From an uncultured Traorella sp. (GTDB lineage: Bacteria > Bacillota_I > Bacilli_A > Erysipelotrichales > Erysipelotrichaceae), in contig CALUVS010000004.1 of NCBI GenBank assembly GCA_944324265.1, forward strand, positions 1 through 64,000: a stretch of 64,000 nt of DNA, in the 5' to 3' direction. Numbering within the stretch: position 1 is the stretch's first letter; every line of letters begins with the position of its first letter. The translations under genes and the position numbers were made by a program. Below the pieces are notes generated by a model. The model made no database searches. It was not told the origin of the DNA and saw nothing but the letters and a program-made list of their open reading frames with translations. Shown one piece after another: positions 8,899 to 17,046 of this stretch.

Positions 8899-9226
8899 TC
8901 AGTTCCACCCTTTCAATTCCGCTATACAATTTTTCTAATGCATAGACATCTCTTTCATTTTCTTCAAAAATATGTACGATATATCTCTCACTGTCAACTA
9001 ACAGCCATTTGCTTGTTTCATCGCCTTCAATGTGAGAATAACCCAAATGGTTGTCAATCATTGCTTCTTTGACATATTCTGCCAATGCTTTGATCTGCCT
9101 TGTATTCGTTGCAGAAGTAATGACAACATAGTCAACAAAAGGGGAACGGCTTCTGAAATCAAATACAACCGTATTCATTCCCTTTGCTTTATTGATAGCA
9201 TTCAGTATGAGCTGTAAATTCTCCAT
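8864..9226 (-). CDS. rsfS: Ribosome silencing factor RsfS
   Basis: RsfS binds uL14 on the 50S subunit and blocks 30S joining when nutrients are scarce. The 120-residue protein carries the family core DFRSRSPFVDYVVITSATNTRQIKALAEYV and the C-terminal GDETSKWLLVDSERYIVHIF. It sits in the conserved yqe operon four bases after the nadD-yqeK fusion. Confidence 0.93.
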   Translation of the reverse strand: MENLQLILNAINKAKGMNTVVFDFRSRSPFVDYVVITSATNTRQIKALAEYVKEAMIDNHLGYSHIEGDETSKWLLVDSERYIVHIFEENERDVYALEKLYSGIERVELNGHVSETSTVL

Positions 9227-9230
9227 TCAT

Positions 9231-10256
9231 TCAATTCCTTTCTTTCAAATAATTCTTTTGTTCTTCACTGACAACCTCTCTTGCTTTCTTCAAATTGCTT
9301 TTGGCAAGAGACAGCTGCCTGGAAATATCATAATTTCTTAAAGGATTACATTTATCTGCAATAAAAACAATCATCGCATAAGCATTTTTTGATTCACCGG
9401 CAACATGATGATGCACTGCACAAAGCAAATCTTTATCCCGAATCACAAATTTTCTTTTCAGCATGTGATCAACGATATAGCCATGCCAAATCGCCTTCGG
9501 TTCATGCAGATGCATCGGCTCCTTTAATTTCATCCATGCCTCCATTGCCTCTTGAGGCATTTGTTTGCATAGATCATGAAGCAATCCGGCACGATAAGCT
9601 TTCTTTTCATCCAGATGATGTGCTGAAGCAATTTCTTTGGAAGTCTGAGCTACACTGAGACTATGAAGATATCTTTTTTCACTCATGCTGGCAGCTGTCA
9701 TTTCCTCCAGATACAATCCTTTTTCCCAAATAATATGAGCAACACTTTTCGGCACATCCTGAATTCTTCCTTTACGCACCTGTGTTGATGAAATAGGAAT
9801 CAAAGGAAGATTGACTGTTTTCAGATGATAAGGGCATTGAATCTCTGCCTCATCTCTTCTGAAGATGCGAAATTCACAAAGCTTCAGACAATCTTCAATT
9901 CTGTACCATTGATCCAATTGCTTTGCCTGATCATTGCCGATATAGAAAATAAATTGAATCTGCGGCATTTTCTTCTTGAGTACCTGCAATGTATTGTAGG
10001 TATAAGAAGGCAGCGGCAGCTGCTTTTCTATCGTGCATACCTTCATCTTTTTAAATGGACGTATAGCTGCTTGGATCATCTTGACACGCAGATCAAAATT
10101 ACTTAATTTGTTCTCCTTCAAAGGTGATACAACACATGGCAGCAGCCATACTTCATCACAGCCATCTTTCAGAATAGCTTTGGCCAGCTGCAGATGTCCT
10201 TTATGTATCGGATCAAAGCTGCCGCCCAATAACCCGATTCTTTTTACAGATTGCAT
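9231..10256 (-). CDS. nadD-yqeK: Fused NadD-YqeK: nicotinate-nucleotide adenylyltransferase plus HD hydrolase
   Basis: This 341-residue protein joins two enzymes normally encoded separately. Residues 1 to about 190 are NadD, which makes deamido-NAD from NaMN and ATP: the adenylyltransferase GGSFDPIHKGH motif is at 11-21 and ISSTQVRKG near 157-165. Residues from about 195 are a YqeK-type HD domain (diadenosine tetraphosphate hydrolase family) with HSLSVA, the HD pair in LLHDLCKQMP and further His in WHGYIVDH and VHHHVAG. There is no stop or frame change at the junction. In Bacillus the same two genes are adjacent, so this is a fusion of neighbours. It overlaps yhbY by 13 bases. Confidence 0.93.
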   Translation of the reverse strand: MQSVKRIGLLGGSFDPIHKGHLQLAKAILKDGCDEVWLLPCVVSPLKENKLSNFDLRVKMIQAAIRPFKKMKVCTIEKQLPLPSYTYNTLQVLKKKMPQIQFIFYIGNDQAKQLDQWYRIEDCLKLCEFRIFRRDEAEIQCPYHLKTVNLPLIPISSTQVRKGRIQDVPKSVAHIIWEKGLYLEEMTAASMSEKRYLHSLSVAQTSKEIASAHHLDEKKAYRAGLLHDLCKQMPQEAMEAWMKLKEPMHLHEPKAIWHGYIVDHMLKRKFVIRDKDLLCAVHHHVAGESKNAYAMIVFIADKCNPLRNYDISRQLSLAKSNLKKAREVVSEEQKNYLKERN

Positions 10257-10528
10257 AAGTTCTTCTTGCTTCTGCGATATAAGATAAAAGTTCGCCCAAT
10301 GATTCCGACAATCTCACTGTGGGTAGCAGCAGCCAGTGAAATTGCCGCTTCACGCGCCTCAATAGGACAAGTTTTCAATGTGTTCAGTTTCACTAATTCA
10401 TGGGCTGTAATGGAATCTTCCAGCGTCATGATCAGATTTTCACTGATACCATCTTTGCCGATCTGAAACAAAGCTCTGCGCGTTTGAGCCAAGCCTCTTA
10501 AATAACTTTTCTGTTTTCCGCTTAACAT
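10244..10528 (-). CDS. yhbY: YhbY/YqeI RNA-binding (CRM-domain) protein
   Basis: A 94-residue single CRM-domain protein associated with pre-50S particles. The domain is complete: LSGKQKSYLRGLAQT, then QIGKDGISENLI, ALEDHELVKLNTL-like ALITAHELVK region and the GxxG-like EIVGIIGRTFILYRR. It lies between yqeH (1-base overlap) and the nadD-yqeK fusion. Bacillus has aroE before this gene; aroE is absent here. Confidence 0.92.
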   Translation of the reverse strand: MLSGKQKSYLRGLAQTRRALFQIGKDGISENLIMTLEDSITAHELVKLNTLKTCPIEAREAAISLAAATHSEIVGIIGRTFILYRRSKKNLCNL

Positions 10529-11601
10529 TATATCATCGCCTCTCTAAACGTTACCTTTACTTTTTTATTTGTAATGACCTGAGCTTGTCTGACATTGCCT
10601 TTGATGCAGACAAAGCCTACGCCTTGTATCACAATATCTTTATCAGAAATACTTCCCTGATAGGTTTCTTTTTTTAATTCCTCATAATCACCGACTGTCG
10701 GTGAAAGCAGTTCATTATAATGATTCTGCCACAATTGATCTGCATTTTCAAGCTTTGTGCGGTGCAGCTTCAATTCATTGGAGACATAGACAACTGCACT
10801 GGCATTCTCACAGCCCTTCAGATCAATACGTGCCAATCCGCCCAAGGACAAAGACTGATCTTTGCTTAACTGAAACACAGTCGGCTTGATGGTCTTCTGA
10901 GGCAAGACATTCTTCAGATAAGCACTGTCCAAATAAGTCAGTGCACTGGCTTCATTCACCAGCCCTGGTGTATCATACAGCGTATAATCACCCATCGGAA
11001 TCGGATTCAGATCCAGTGTAGTTCCTGGATGCGGTGAAGTAGTTACTGTCTGATCCTGCAGAATTGCATTGAGCAATGTACTCTTTCCGGCATTAGCCAT
11101 GCCCATCAGCACAACATCTCTGCCCTTTCGAAGCAATTCAATGGCATGCAGCACTTCCTCAACACTAAAGTTTTCATCACTGTTGGCATGAAGTGCCAAG
11201 TCAGCACAAATGACAACACCTTTGATATCAATGCCTTCTTGTTTAAATCTCCGGAAAATAAACTGGCTTATTTTTTCATTGCCAAGTGTTCTCGGCAATA
11301 AATCTCGTTTGGTTGCCACTACAACAATATCCTTATTCGGCAGATGACGATTCAATGATTTCTGAATGCCTGCTTCAAAATCAAATAAATCAACTACCCA
11401 TAAAATCAATGCATCCAATTCATTGACCTGCTTTAAGATAGCATCCGCACGGATTCCCTGTTTCATATCGATGACCACATCATTGTAATGGGTCAGACGA
11501 AAACAGCGCTGACAAACCAAAGCATCTATTTTAGGTGTATAGCCGATTTTCTTTGGATCACTGTTTTGCAGAACAGCTCCGCATCCTTTACATTTTCTCA
11601 T
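10528..11601 (-). CDS. yqeH: Circularly permuted ribosome-biogenesis GTPase YqeH
   Basis: YqeH is needed for 30S subunit assembly. The protein has 357 residues with an N-terminal zinc finger (CKGCGAVLQ and CQRCF). GTPase motifs occur in permuted order: G4 ATKRDLL at about 106-112, then G1 GMANAGKSTLLNA near 167-179 and G3 DTPGLVNE. A C-terminal domain of about 140 residues follows. It overlaps yqeG by 14 bases, in the usual yqeG-yqeH order. Confidence 0.95.
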   Translation of the reverse strand: MRKCKGCGAVLQNSDPKKIGYTPKIDALVCQRCFRLTHYNDVVIDMKQGIRADAILKQVNELDALILWVVDLFDFEAGIQKSLNRHLPNKDIVVVATKRDLLPRTLGNEKISQFIFRRFKQEGIDIKGVVICADLALHANSDENFSVEEVLHAIELLRKGRDVVLMGMANAGKSTLLNAILQDQTVTTSPHPGTTLDLNPIPMGDYTLYDTPGLVNEASALTYLDSAYLKNVLPQKTIKPTVFQLSKDQSLSLGGLARIDLKGCENASAVVYVSNELKLHRTKLENADQLWQNHYNELLSPTVGDYEELKKETYQGSISDKDIVIQGVGFVCIKGNVRQAQVITNKKVKVTFREAMI

Positions 11602-12082
11602 TCTTTTTCTCCATTCTTTTTAATATCATTCTCTCAATGCTGCGAGACAATTTTGTATAAATAATATCCTTGTTTGTCAGAGGCTCACATAAGATAGCCA
11701 TAAAGCCATGCAGATGAGCTCCTAAGACATCCGTCAGCAGCTGATCTCCGACACAGGCGACATGCTGCTTTTCAATTCCATAAAGCTTCGCCTTGCGATA
11801 GGCTCTTCTTCCGAAAGGCTTCAAAGCAAAGCTGACATATTCTCCTAATGGTTCACAGAACAGCTGAACTCTTTTCTGTTTATTATTGGAGATGAATATC
11901 AGACGGCAATGCTGCTTCATGGTCTGCGCCCATTGAATTGTCTTTTCATCAGCAATTGCCTGATCATGACTGGCCAATGTATTATCAATATCTACAAAAA
12001 GCAATTGAATCTGATATTTCTGAATCAGCTCAGGAGTTATTTCATCGATATTGGAAATACGCAAATGAGGCATCAATTTCAT
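11588..12082 (-). CDS. yqeG: YqeG-family HAD phosphatase
   Basis: A 164-residue HAD-superfamily (IIIA) hydrolase with the nucleophile motif FVDIDNTLASHD, motif II IFISNNK and motif IV CVGDQLLTDVLGA. Related to YqeG/phosphatidylglycerophosphate phosphatase-like enzymes; the substrate here is not known. It is the first gene of the operon, with AAGGAGG eight bases before its ATG and a promoter immediately upstream. Confidence 0.92.
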   Translation of the reverse strand: MKLMPHLRISNIDEITPELIQKYQIQLLFVDIDNTLASHDQAIADEKTIQWAQTMKQHCRLIFISNNKQKRVQLFCEPLGEYVSFALKPFGRRAYRKAKLYGIEKQHVACVGDQLLTDVLGAHLHGFMAILCEPLTNKDIIYTKLSRSIERMILKRMEKKNEKM

Positions 12083-12101
12083 CTTTTCGGCCCTCCTTAT
12101 T

Positions 12102-12130
12102 ATTATACTTGAAACAGTGACATTTGACCA
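12102..12130 (-). promoter_or_regulatory. Promoter of the yqeG-mtnN-dedA operon
   Basis: On the minus strand TGGTCA and a perfect TATAAT are 17 bases apart, and the -10 lies about 20 bases before the yqeG start. It follows the terminator of the upstream phosphatase operon. Confidence 0.65.
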
Positions 12131-12136
12131 GTTTCA

Positions 12137-12170
12137 AAAGAAAAGAGATAGCTCTGCTTTGGCAGAGCTA
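12137..12170 (-). terminator. Terminator of the molybdenum-hydroxylase operon
   Basis: AGCTCTGC and GCAGAGCT form an eight-pair stem around CAAA, followed by ATCTCTTTTCTTTT on the minus strand just after the phosphatase stop codon. Confidence 0.85.
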
Positions 12171-12173
12171 AGA

Positions 12174-12914
12174 TTATTCTAAATAATATTTTCTTAATAA
12201 CGAAATCTTTTCAGATGTCAGCTGATATTCTGACAAAAGATAATCTTCAAAACATGGATATTTTTCCTGAACTGCATTCATTGCCGCCATCAAATATTCC
12301 GGCTGCACTTCCATCAGAACACGGAAGGAATCATCTTTCATCATAGCCACAGCTTTGTCATTTTCTTCTTTACGATAAACATTGCTCAAAAGATAATCTT
12401 CCATAATGAGCTTATCTTCAACACCCAGCGTTTTTAAGATCAGATAGGCTGCCACTCCGGTACGATCTTTCCCGGCTGAGCAATGGAAGATCATCGGTAC
12501 CTGCTGATTTAGCATCAAATCAAACATTTTCTGATAAGCAGGATTATGAAACGGCAATTGAGCATACATCTGCACCATATAACTCATTAAGACTTCCTTC
12601 GAATTCTCTTTCATCAATGCACTCATATCCAAATTGCCTTGAAATTCAAATTGTTCATTGATAGCACTGATGGGATAATAATCACAGCCCTCACTCATAT
12701 CCGGTGCACTTTCTCTTTCCATTTGACTTCTTAAATCAAGAATGGCTTTGATATGCAGTTCATCAAAAGCTTTTTTGGCTTTATCATGAGCAAAAGCTAT
12801 GACAGCTGATCGATAAAAACAGCCCTCTTTTACTTTCTTTCCTTCTGTATTCACAATTCCGCCCAAATCACGTAAATTCACAATTTCTGTTTCTTTTAAT
12901 AAATCCTGATTCAT
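12174..12914 (-). CDS. Tyrosine-protein phosphatase, IphP-like
   Basis: A 246-residue cysteine phosphatase with the P-loop HCSAGKDRTGVAAYL (Cys nucleophile, Arg in CX5R) and the N-terminal LRDLGGIVNTEGK that marks the Y_phosphatase3 family. Such proteins act on phosphotyrosine or phosphoinositides, often as secreted effectors, but there is no signal peptide here. It overlaps the MobA-like gene by ATGA, making it the fifth gene of the Mo-hydroxylase operon, followed by a strong terminator. Its tie to that enzyme is unexplained. Confidence 0.88.
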   Translation of the reverse strand: MNQDLLKETEIVNLRDLGGIVNTEGKKVKEGCFYRSAVIAFAHDKAKKAFDELHIKAILDLRSQMERESAPDMSEGCDYYPISAINEQFEFQGNLDMSALMKENSKEVLMSYMVQMYAQLPFHNPAYQKMFDLMLNQQVPMIFHCSAGKDRTGVAAYLILKTLGVEDKLIMEDYLLSNVYRKEENDKAVAMMKDDSFRVLMEVQPEYLMAAMNAVQEKYPCFEDYLLSEYQLTSEKISLLRKYYLE

Positions 12915-13462
12915 GAATATTCCTCCAAATCGAATTGTGTATCAATATCTTTTAATTCTTTTTCACTGACAGCGATAGCCATATGCGGATTTTGCAGAGC
13001 AATCTGTTTTGCTCCTTTATCTCCGTTTAATTTCTTTAAGCTGTCAAAATACCGTGATGGAAAACGCATAGGATTCTGCAGACAGCCATTGACAGAACAG
13101 CTGATAATTTCCTCATGATCATCTTGAAACAGCTTAGATAAAGTATCCAAAGAAAGATAAGGCTGATCTGCCGCTATAAAGACAATAGCATCTGAATTCT
13201 GCAAAGCCTTCACAGCCAGAAAGATCGAATAAGATAGACCTTTTTGCGGAAAGCTATTGATGATGCAGCGATAATGATAGGCTTCTGCCAATTTTTCAAT
13301 GGCTTCATACTGTGTCACGATCACAACATCCTCTGCTCCTAACTGCTTTAATTTATCCAAGAGATGACAGATCAAAGGTTTTCCCTGAACCAAAGTCATT
13401 AATTTATTGCTTCCGAAACGCGAAGCATTTCCTGCTGCCAAAACGGCTGCACTAATCTTCAT
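12911..13462 (-). CDS. MobA/MocA-like molybdenum-cofactor nucleotidyltransferase
   Basis: A 183-residue nucleotidyltransferase with the signature AAVLAAGNASRFGSNKL, a following GKPLICHLLDKL and the Asp-containing FIAADQPYLS. Proteins of this kind next to xanthine-dehydrogenase-like genes add CMP to molybdopterin (MocA). The frame is open far upstream into xdhA, but the ATG at 13462 gives the family N-terminus, leaving an 11-base overlap with the Mo subunit gene. No other Mo-cofactor biosynthesis genes are in the window. Confidence 0.85.
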   Translation of the reverse strand: MKISAAVLAAGNASRFGSNKLMTLVQGKPLICHLLDKLKQLGAEDVVIVTQYEAIEKLAEAYHYRCIINSFPQKGLSYSIFLAVKALQNSDAIVFIAADQPYLSLDTLSKLFQDDHEEIISCSVNGCLQNPMRFPSRYFDSLKKLNGDKGAKQIALQNPHMAIAVSEKELKDIDTQFDLEEYS

Positions 13463-15725
13463 GTTTGAATCCCAATACTTTTTCCGGTGTAATCGGCAAC
13501 GTACGTACATACTGTCCGCTTGCATGAGCAACAGCACTGGCAATAGCCGGAGATGGTGTATTAATGACAACTTCACCGATAGATTTGGCACCGAAAGGAC
13601 CGGTCGGTTCATAGCTTGGCATGAAATCCACACGAATCTCTCCGACATCTTTTCGGGTCGGCAGCTTGTACTGCATAAATGAATTCGCAATCATACGTCC
13701 ATTTTTATCATAAACAATGTCCTCCAATAAAGCCATGCCGATGCCTTGAGCAATGCCGCCTTCAACCTGAACACGAGCTAAATTGGTATTGATAACTGTA
13801 CCGCAGTCCACGACGGCGACATAGTCATGCATGGTAATCTCACCGGTAAGTTTATCGACATCTACTTCGGCAATACCGGCCATAAACGGCGGAGGAGAAA
13901 CCATCGAAGAATGAGAATCATCAGCCATCAGCATTTTTCCTTTGCCGCCTGCCGCACATAAATAAGCAAATTCATTCAAGGACATTGCTTTATTTTCATC
14001 CAATGTCCGGATCATCTTGCCGTCAAAGACAAGCTCTTCTTCTTTTGTCTGCATCAGCAAGGCTGCTTCTTTGACAATCTTTTCTTTCAGCTGCTCACAG
14101 GCTTTAACAACGGCCATCCCGGTGACATACGTTGTGCTTGAAGCATAAGAGCCTGTATCATAAGGAGAAGAATCTGTATCTACTCCCTGTACAACAATCT
14201 GATCAACTTCACAATCCAGACACTCTGCCGCCATCTGCGCCAAAATCGTATCACAGCCTGTTCCCATATCTGTAGCACCGATAGATAATGTATAGAAGCC
14301 ATCATCTTCCAGCTTGATGCGGACACTGCCGACATCCACATTGGCAATACCGCTTCCCTGCATAGCCAAAGCCACACCTAAGCCTCTTACCTTATCTCCT
14401 AAATCTGTTTTCAGCGATTTGTTTTTCCAATCAATGAGCTCCATTGCTTTCAAAAGACAATCTTTCAGCGTACAGCTATTGGCAGTTTCGTTGTAGTATT
14501 GAGGCATGATATCCCCTTCTTCAACCATATTTTTCAAACGCAGTTCACATGGATCCATCTTCAATGCATCCGCCAGCTCATTGATTGCGGATTCAACTGC
14601 AAAAATACCTTGAGTAGCACCATATCCGCGATAAGCTCCGGCACGCATCGTATTGGTATAAACAACCTCATAGCTGAAGCAAGAAGCATTCAGCTTATAC
14701 AAAGGCAATGATTTATGACCGCTCAGACCAACCGTCGTCGGACCATGTTCGCCATACGCTCCGGTATTGGATAAAGTATGCAGATCAATCGCACAGATCG
14801 TTCCATCCTTCATAGCTCCTACCCGCACATGCATCTTCATTTCATGACGGGAATTGCTGGCCATAAACGTTTCTTCACGCGTATAGACAATCTTGCTTGG
14901 CTTTTTCAGCTTCCATGTGACAAAGGCTGAGAAAATCTCACAGCAAGCTGTCTGCTTGGCACCGAACCCACCGCCGATGCGCGGTTTGATCACACGAATC
15001 TTGCTTTTCGGCAGCTCCAAAGCATTCGCTACAATACGGCGTACATGAAAAGGTATCTGAGTCGAGCTGACAATATTCAGACGATTATACGCATCCAAAT
15101 AAGCATAAGAACGGAAGGTTTCCATCATTGCCTGCGCATTGGCCTTGGTATGATAATCTCTTTCAATGACCACATCACACAATGATAATTCCTTTTCAAC
15201 ATCCCCTGCTTCATCCCTGCCCTGACTGACAATATTGCGTTTGACTTCGTTGCCGATATCAACCAAATATTTATAATCGTCTTCCGGATGCACCACAATT
15301 TTATTATCAATGGCTTTTGTAAAATCCAGCAAAGGTTCATATACTTCATATTCTACTTGAATCAGTTTTTTGGCTTGTTCACAGCACATCTCATCTTTTC
15401 CGACAATAATGGCCACCTCATCTCCGACATAACGCACAATATTTTCCAAGATCTTGCCGTCATAGGGTGATAATTCCGGATAAGTCTGACCGGCCAAAGT
15501 AAAGCGTGTATTCGGTACATCTTCATAAGTAAAAATAGCTTCAATGCCCGGAATACGCAAAGCCTTAGAAGTATCAATCTTTTTGATTTTGGCAAAAGCA
15601 TGAGGAGAACGCAGCAATTTGATGATCAGACAATCCTTCATAGCCAAATCATCCGTATAAACCGGTTTACCGCTCAAAAGAGCTGCCGCATCTTTTTTTA
15701 CGACTGGCTGACTGATCTGTTTCAT
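13452..15725 (-). CDS. Molybdenum hydroxylase, Mo-binding large subunit (xanthine dehydrogenase-like)
   Basis: The catalytic subunit (757 residues) of a xanthine-dehydrogenase-family enzyme that hydroxylates heterocycles or aldehydes with water-derived oxygen. The aldehyde-oxidase a/b hammerhead domain covers about residues 15-125 (LLSGKPVYTDDL). The Mo-pterin domain shows RIGGGFGAKQ near 250, MRAGAYRGYGATQG, and near the C-terminus GAKSIGEVVINTP, which supplies the catalytic Glu. It is coupled to the 2Fe-2S subunit by a 4-base ATGA overlap. The substrate cannot be assigned; purines are plausible. No XdhC-type sulfuration chaperone is seen. Confidence 0.9.
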   Translation of the reverse strand: MKQISQPVVKKDAAALLSGKPVYTDDLAMKDCLIIKLLRSPHAFAKIKKIDTSKALRIPGIEAIFTYEDVPNTRFTLAGQTYPELSPYDGKILENIVRYVGDEVAIIVGKDEMCCEQAKKLIQVEYEVYEPLLDFTKAIDNKIVVHPEDDYKYLVDIGNEVKRNIVSQGRDEAGDVEKELSLCDVVIERDYHTKANAQAMMETFRSYAYLDAYNRLNIVSSTQIPFHVRRIVANALELPKSKIRVIKPRIGGGFGAKQTACCEIFSAFVTWKLKKPSKIVYTREETFMASNSRHEMKMHVRVGAMKDGTICAIDLHTLSNTGAYGEHGPTTVGLSGHKSLPLYKLNASCFSYEVVYTNTMRAGAYRGYGATQGIFAVESAINELADALKMDPCELRLKNMVEEGDIMPQYYNETANSCTLKDCLLKAMELIDWKNKSLKTDLGDKVRGLGVALAMQGSGIANVDVGSVRIKLEDDGFYTLSIGATDMGTGCDTILAQMAAECLDCEVDQIVVQGVDTDSSPYDTGSYASSTTYVTGMAVVKACEQLKEKIVKEAALLMQTKEEELVFDGKMIRTLDENKAMSLNEFAYLCAAGGKGKMLMADDSHSSMVSPPPFMAGIAEVDVDKLTGEITMHDYVAVVDCGTVINTNLARVQVEGGIAQGIGMALLEDIVYDKNGRMIANSFMQYKLPTRKDVGEIRVDFMPSYEPTGPFGAKSIGEVVINTPSPAIASAVAHASGQYVRTLPITPEKVLGFKHED

Positions 15726-16177
15726 ACACTTTCCTCCTGCAAATATTTCTCAATGGCACGCATCTGACTCATATAGCCGCTGCAGCGACATAAATTACCG
15801 GATAAATACTGTTTGATTTCTTCTTTTGTCGGATTTTTCAATTCTTTCTTCATAGCAATGACATTCATAATTAATCCAGGAGAACAAAATCCGCATTGTT
15901 CTGCTCCTTCTTTCGCCATAAACTCAGCAAAAGCTTCTGCTTCTTTTCCTGCACCTTCCAATGTCACAATGCTGTGTCCATCTGCTCTTGCGGCAAGCAT
16001 GCTGCAGGATAAGATCGGATGATCATCCATTAAGACCGTACATAATCCGCAATTGCTGGTTTCACAGCCTCTTTTGACACTGGTATAGCCATGACTTCTC
16101 AAAAAATCAATCAAAAGCATGCTTTCCTGAATATCTTCCTGAATTTTTCTGCCATTGACAGTCAAACTTATCTTCAT
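15722..16177 (-). CDS. Molybdenum hydroxylase, 2Fe-2S subunit
   Basis: This 151-residue electron-transfer subunit holds two [2Fe-2S] clusters. The plant-ferredoxin-like N-terminal cluster uses GCETSNCGLCTVLMDD and a later Cys in ILSC; the second cluster uses CGFCSPG and LCRCSGY. All eight expected cysteines are present. It overlaps both neighbours by ATGA, giving the order FAD subunit, Fe-S subunit, Mo subunit. Confidence 0.95.
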   Translation of the reverse strand: MKISLTVNGRKIQEDIQESMLLIDFLRSHGYTSVKRGCETSNCGLCTVLMDDHPILSCSMLAARADGHSIVTLEGAGKEAEAFAEFMAKEGAEQCGFCSPGLIMNVIAMKKELKNPTKEEIKQYLSGNLCRCSGYMSQMRAIEKYLQEESV

Positions 16178-16947
16178 GCTTTTTCTCCTTTCAATTCATT
16201 GACAACTTTTTCAACTAAAACATCGCGCAAATGCTCACGATATTCTTTGCTTGCACGCATATTGCTTTCACAAGGCATTGCTTCATGTACTTGTTTCAAA
16301 ATATCCTGAAGATCACATTGTTCTTCTATTTCAATCATTTCTGCTTTATGCGGACGTGCTCCGACACAAATGCGCAATTGATGATCAATCAAAGCTCCTG
16401 CCGCATTTAAAACAGAGAAATCCGTTGAAGATCTGCGCACACATTCAAAAGCAGCCTTCATTTTTCTTTTATGAATGATGACATGTGTCAATATATCTTT
16501 TTCATAGGGTTCATGAATATACTCTTTTAATGCAATCTGCCCCTTTTTGTAACAAACCACATCACAATCCAGACACAGCAATGCAGTCAAAATGTCAGAA
16601 AAGCCAAAGCGAGAATAAATAGATCCTCCGATTGTTGCCATATTCTTAAATTGTACACCTACAATATCTCTGACACTTTTGGCAATCATCCCCTGACACA
16701 TCTGATTCAAAGCCTCATGTGTCTCTAATTGATAAAATGTACACATAGCCCCTATCTTAAATTCATTTTCATTTTCTTCGATGCTATCCAGCTGGCATTT
16801 TGATAAATCAATCGCACTGGGAATCACGCGATCTTCCATTTTCAGCCAAAGCATACCGCCGATAATCTGATTATTGCGATTTTTTATCAATTCCTGATAA
16901 GCTTCCTCCAAAGATTCCGCACGGACATATTTTTGTATTTTCAGCAT
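16174..16947 (-). CDS. Molybdenum hydroxylase, FAD-binding subunit
   Basis: A 257-residue subunit passing electrons to NAD or another acceptor through FAD. The FAD-binding domain has IIGGMLWLKM near the N-terminus and the pyrophosphate loop NMATIGGSIYSRFGFSD; the CO-dehydrogenase flavoprotein C-terminal domain follows from about 165. The ATG at 16947 is chosen for AGGAGG seven bases upstream. It is the first gene of the operon, close behind a good promoter. Confidence 0.9.
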   Translation of the reverse strand: MLKIQKYVRAESLEEAYQELIKNRNNQIIGGMLWLKMEDRVIPSAIDLSKCQLDSIEENENEFKIGAMCTFYQLETHEALNQMCQGMIAKSVRDIVGVQFKNMATIGGSIYSRFGFSDILTALLCLDCDVVCYKKGQIALKEYIHEPYEKDILTHVIIHKRKMKAAFECVRRSSTDFSVLNAAGALIDHQLRICVGARPHKAEMIEIEEQCDLQDILKQVHEAMPCESNMRASKEYREHLRDVLVEKVVNELKGEKA

Positions 16948-16973
16948 CCTTATCCTCCTATTCAAACAATACA

Positions 16974-17002
16974 ATTATACAATGAGAACCCTGTTTTTTG
17001 AA
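16974..17002 (-). promoter_or_regulatory. Promoter of the molybdenum-hydroxylase operon
   Basis: TTCAAA and TATAAT are 17 bases apart on the minus strand, about 30 bases before the first start codon. No operator palindrome is apparent nearby. Confidence 0.65.
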
Positions 17003-17013
17003 TATTTTATCCA

Positions 17014-17040
17014 TGAAAAAACCGCCGATTTCTCAGCGGT
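17014..17040 (-). terminator. Terminator of the DUF349 gene
   Basis: ACCGCTGAGAAATCGGCGGT folds into a stem and is followed by six T on the minus strand, just after the DUF349 stop. Confidence 0.8.
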
Positions 17041-17046
17041 AATGAT

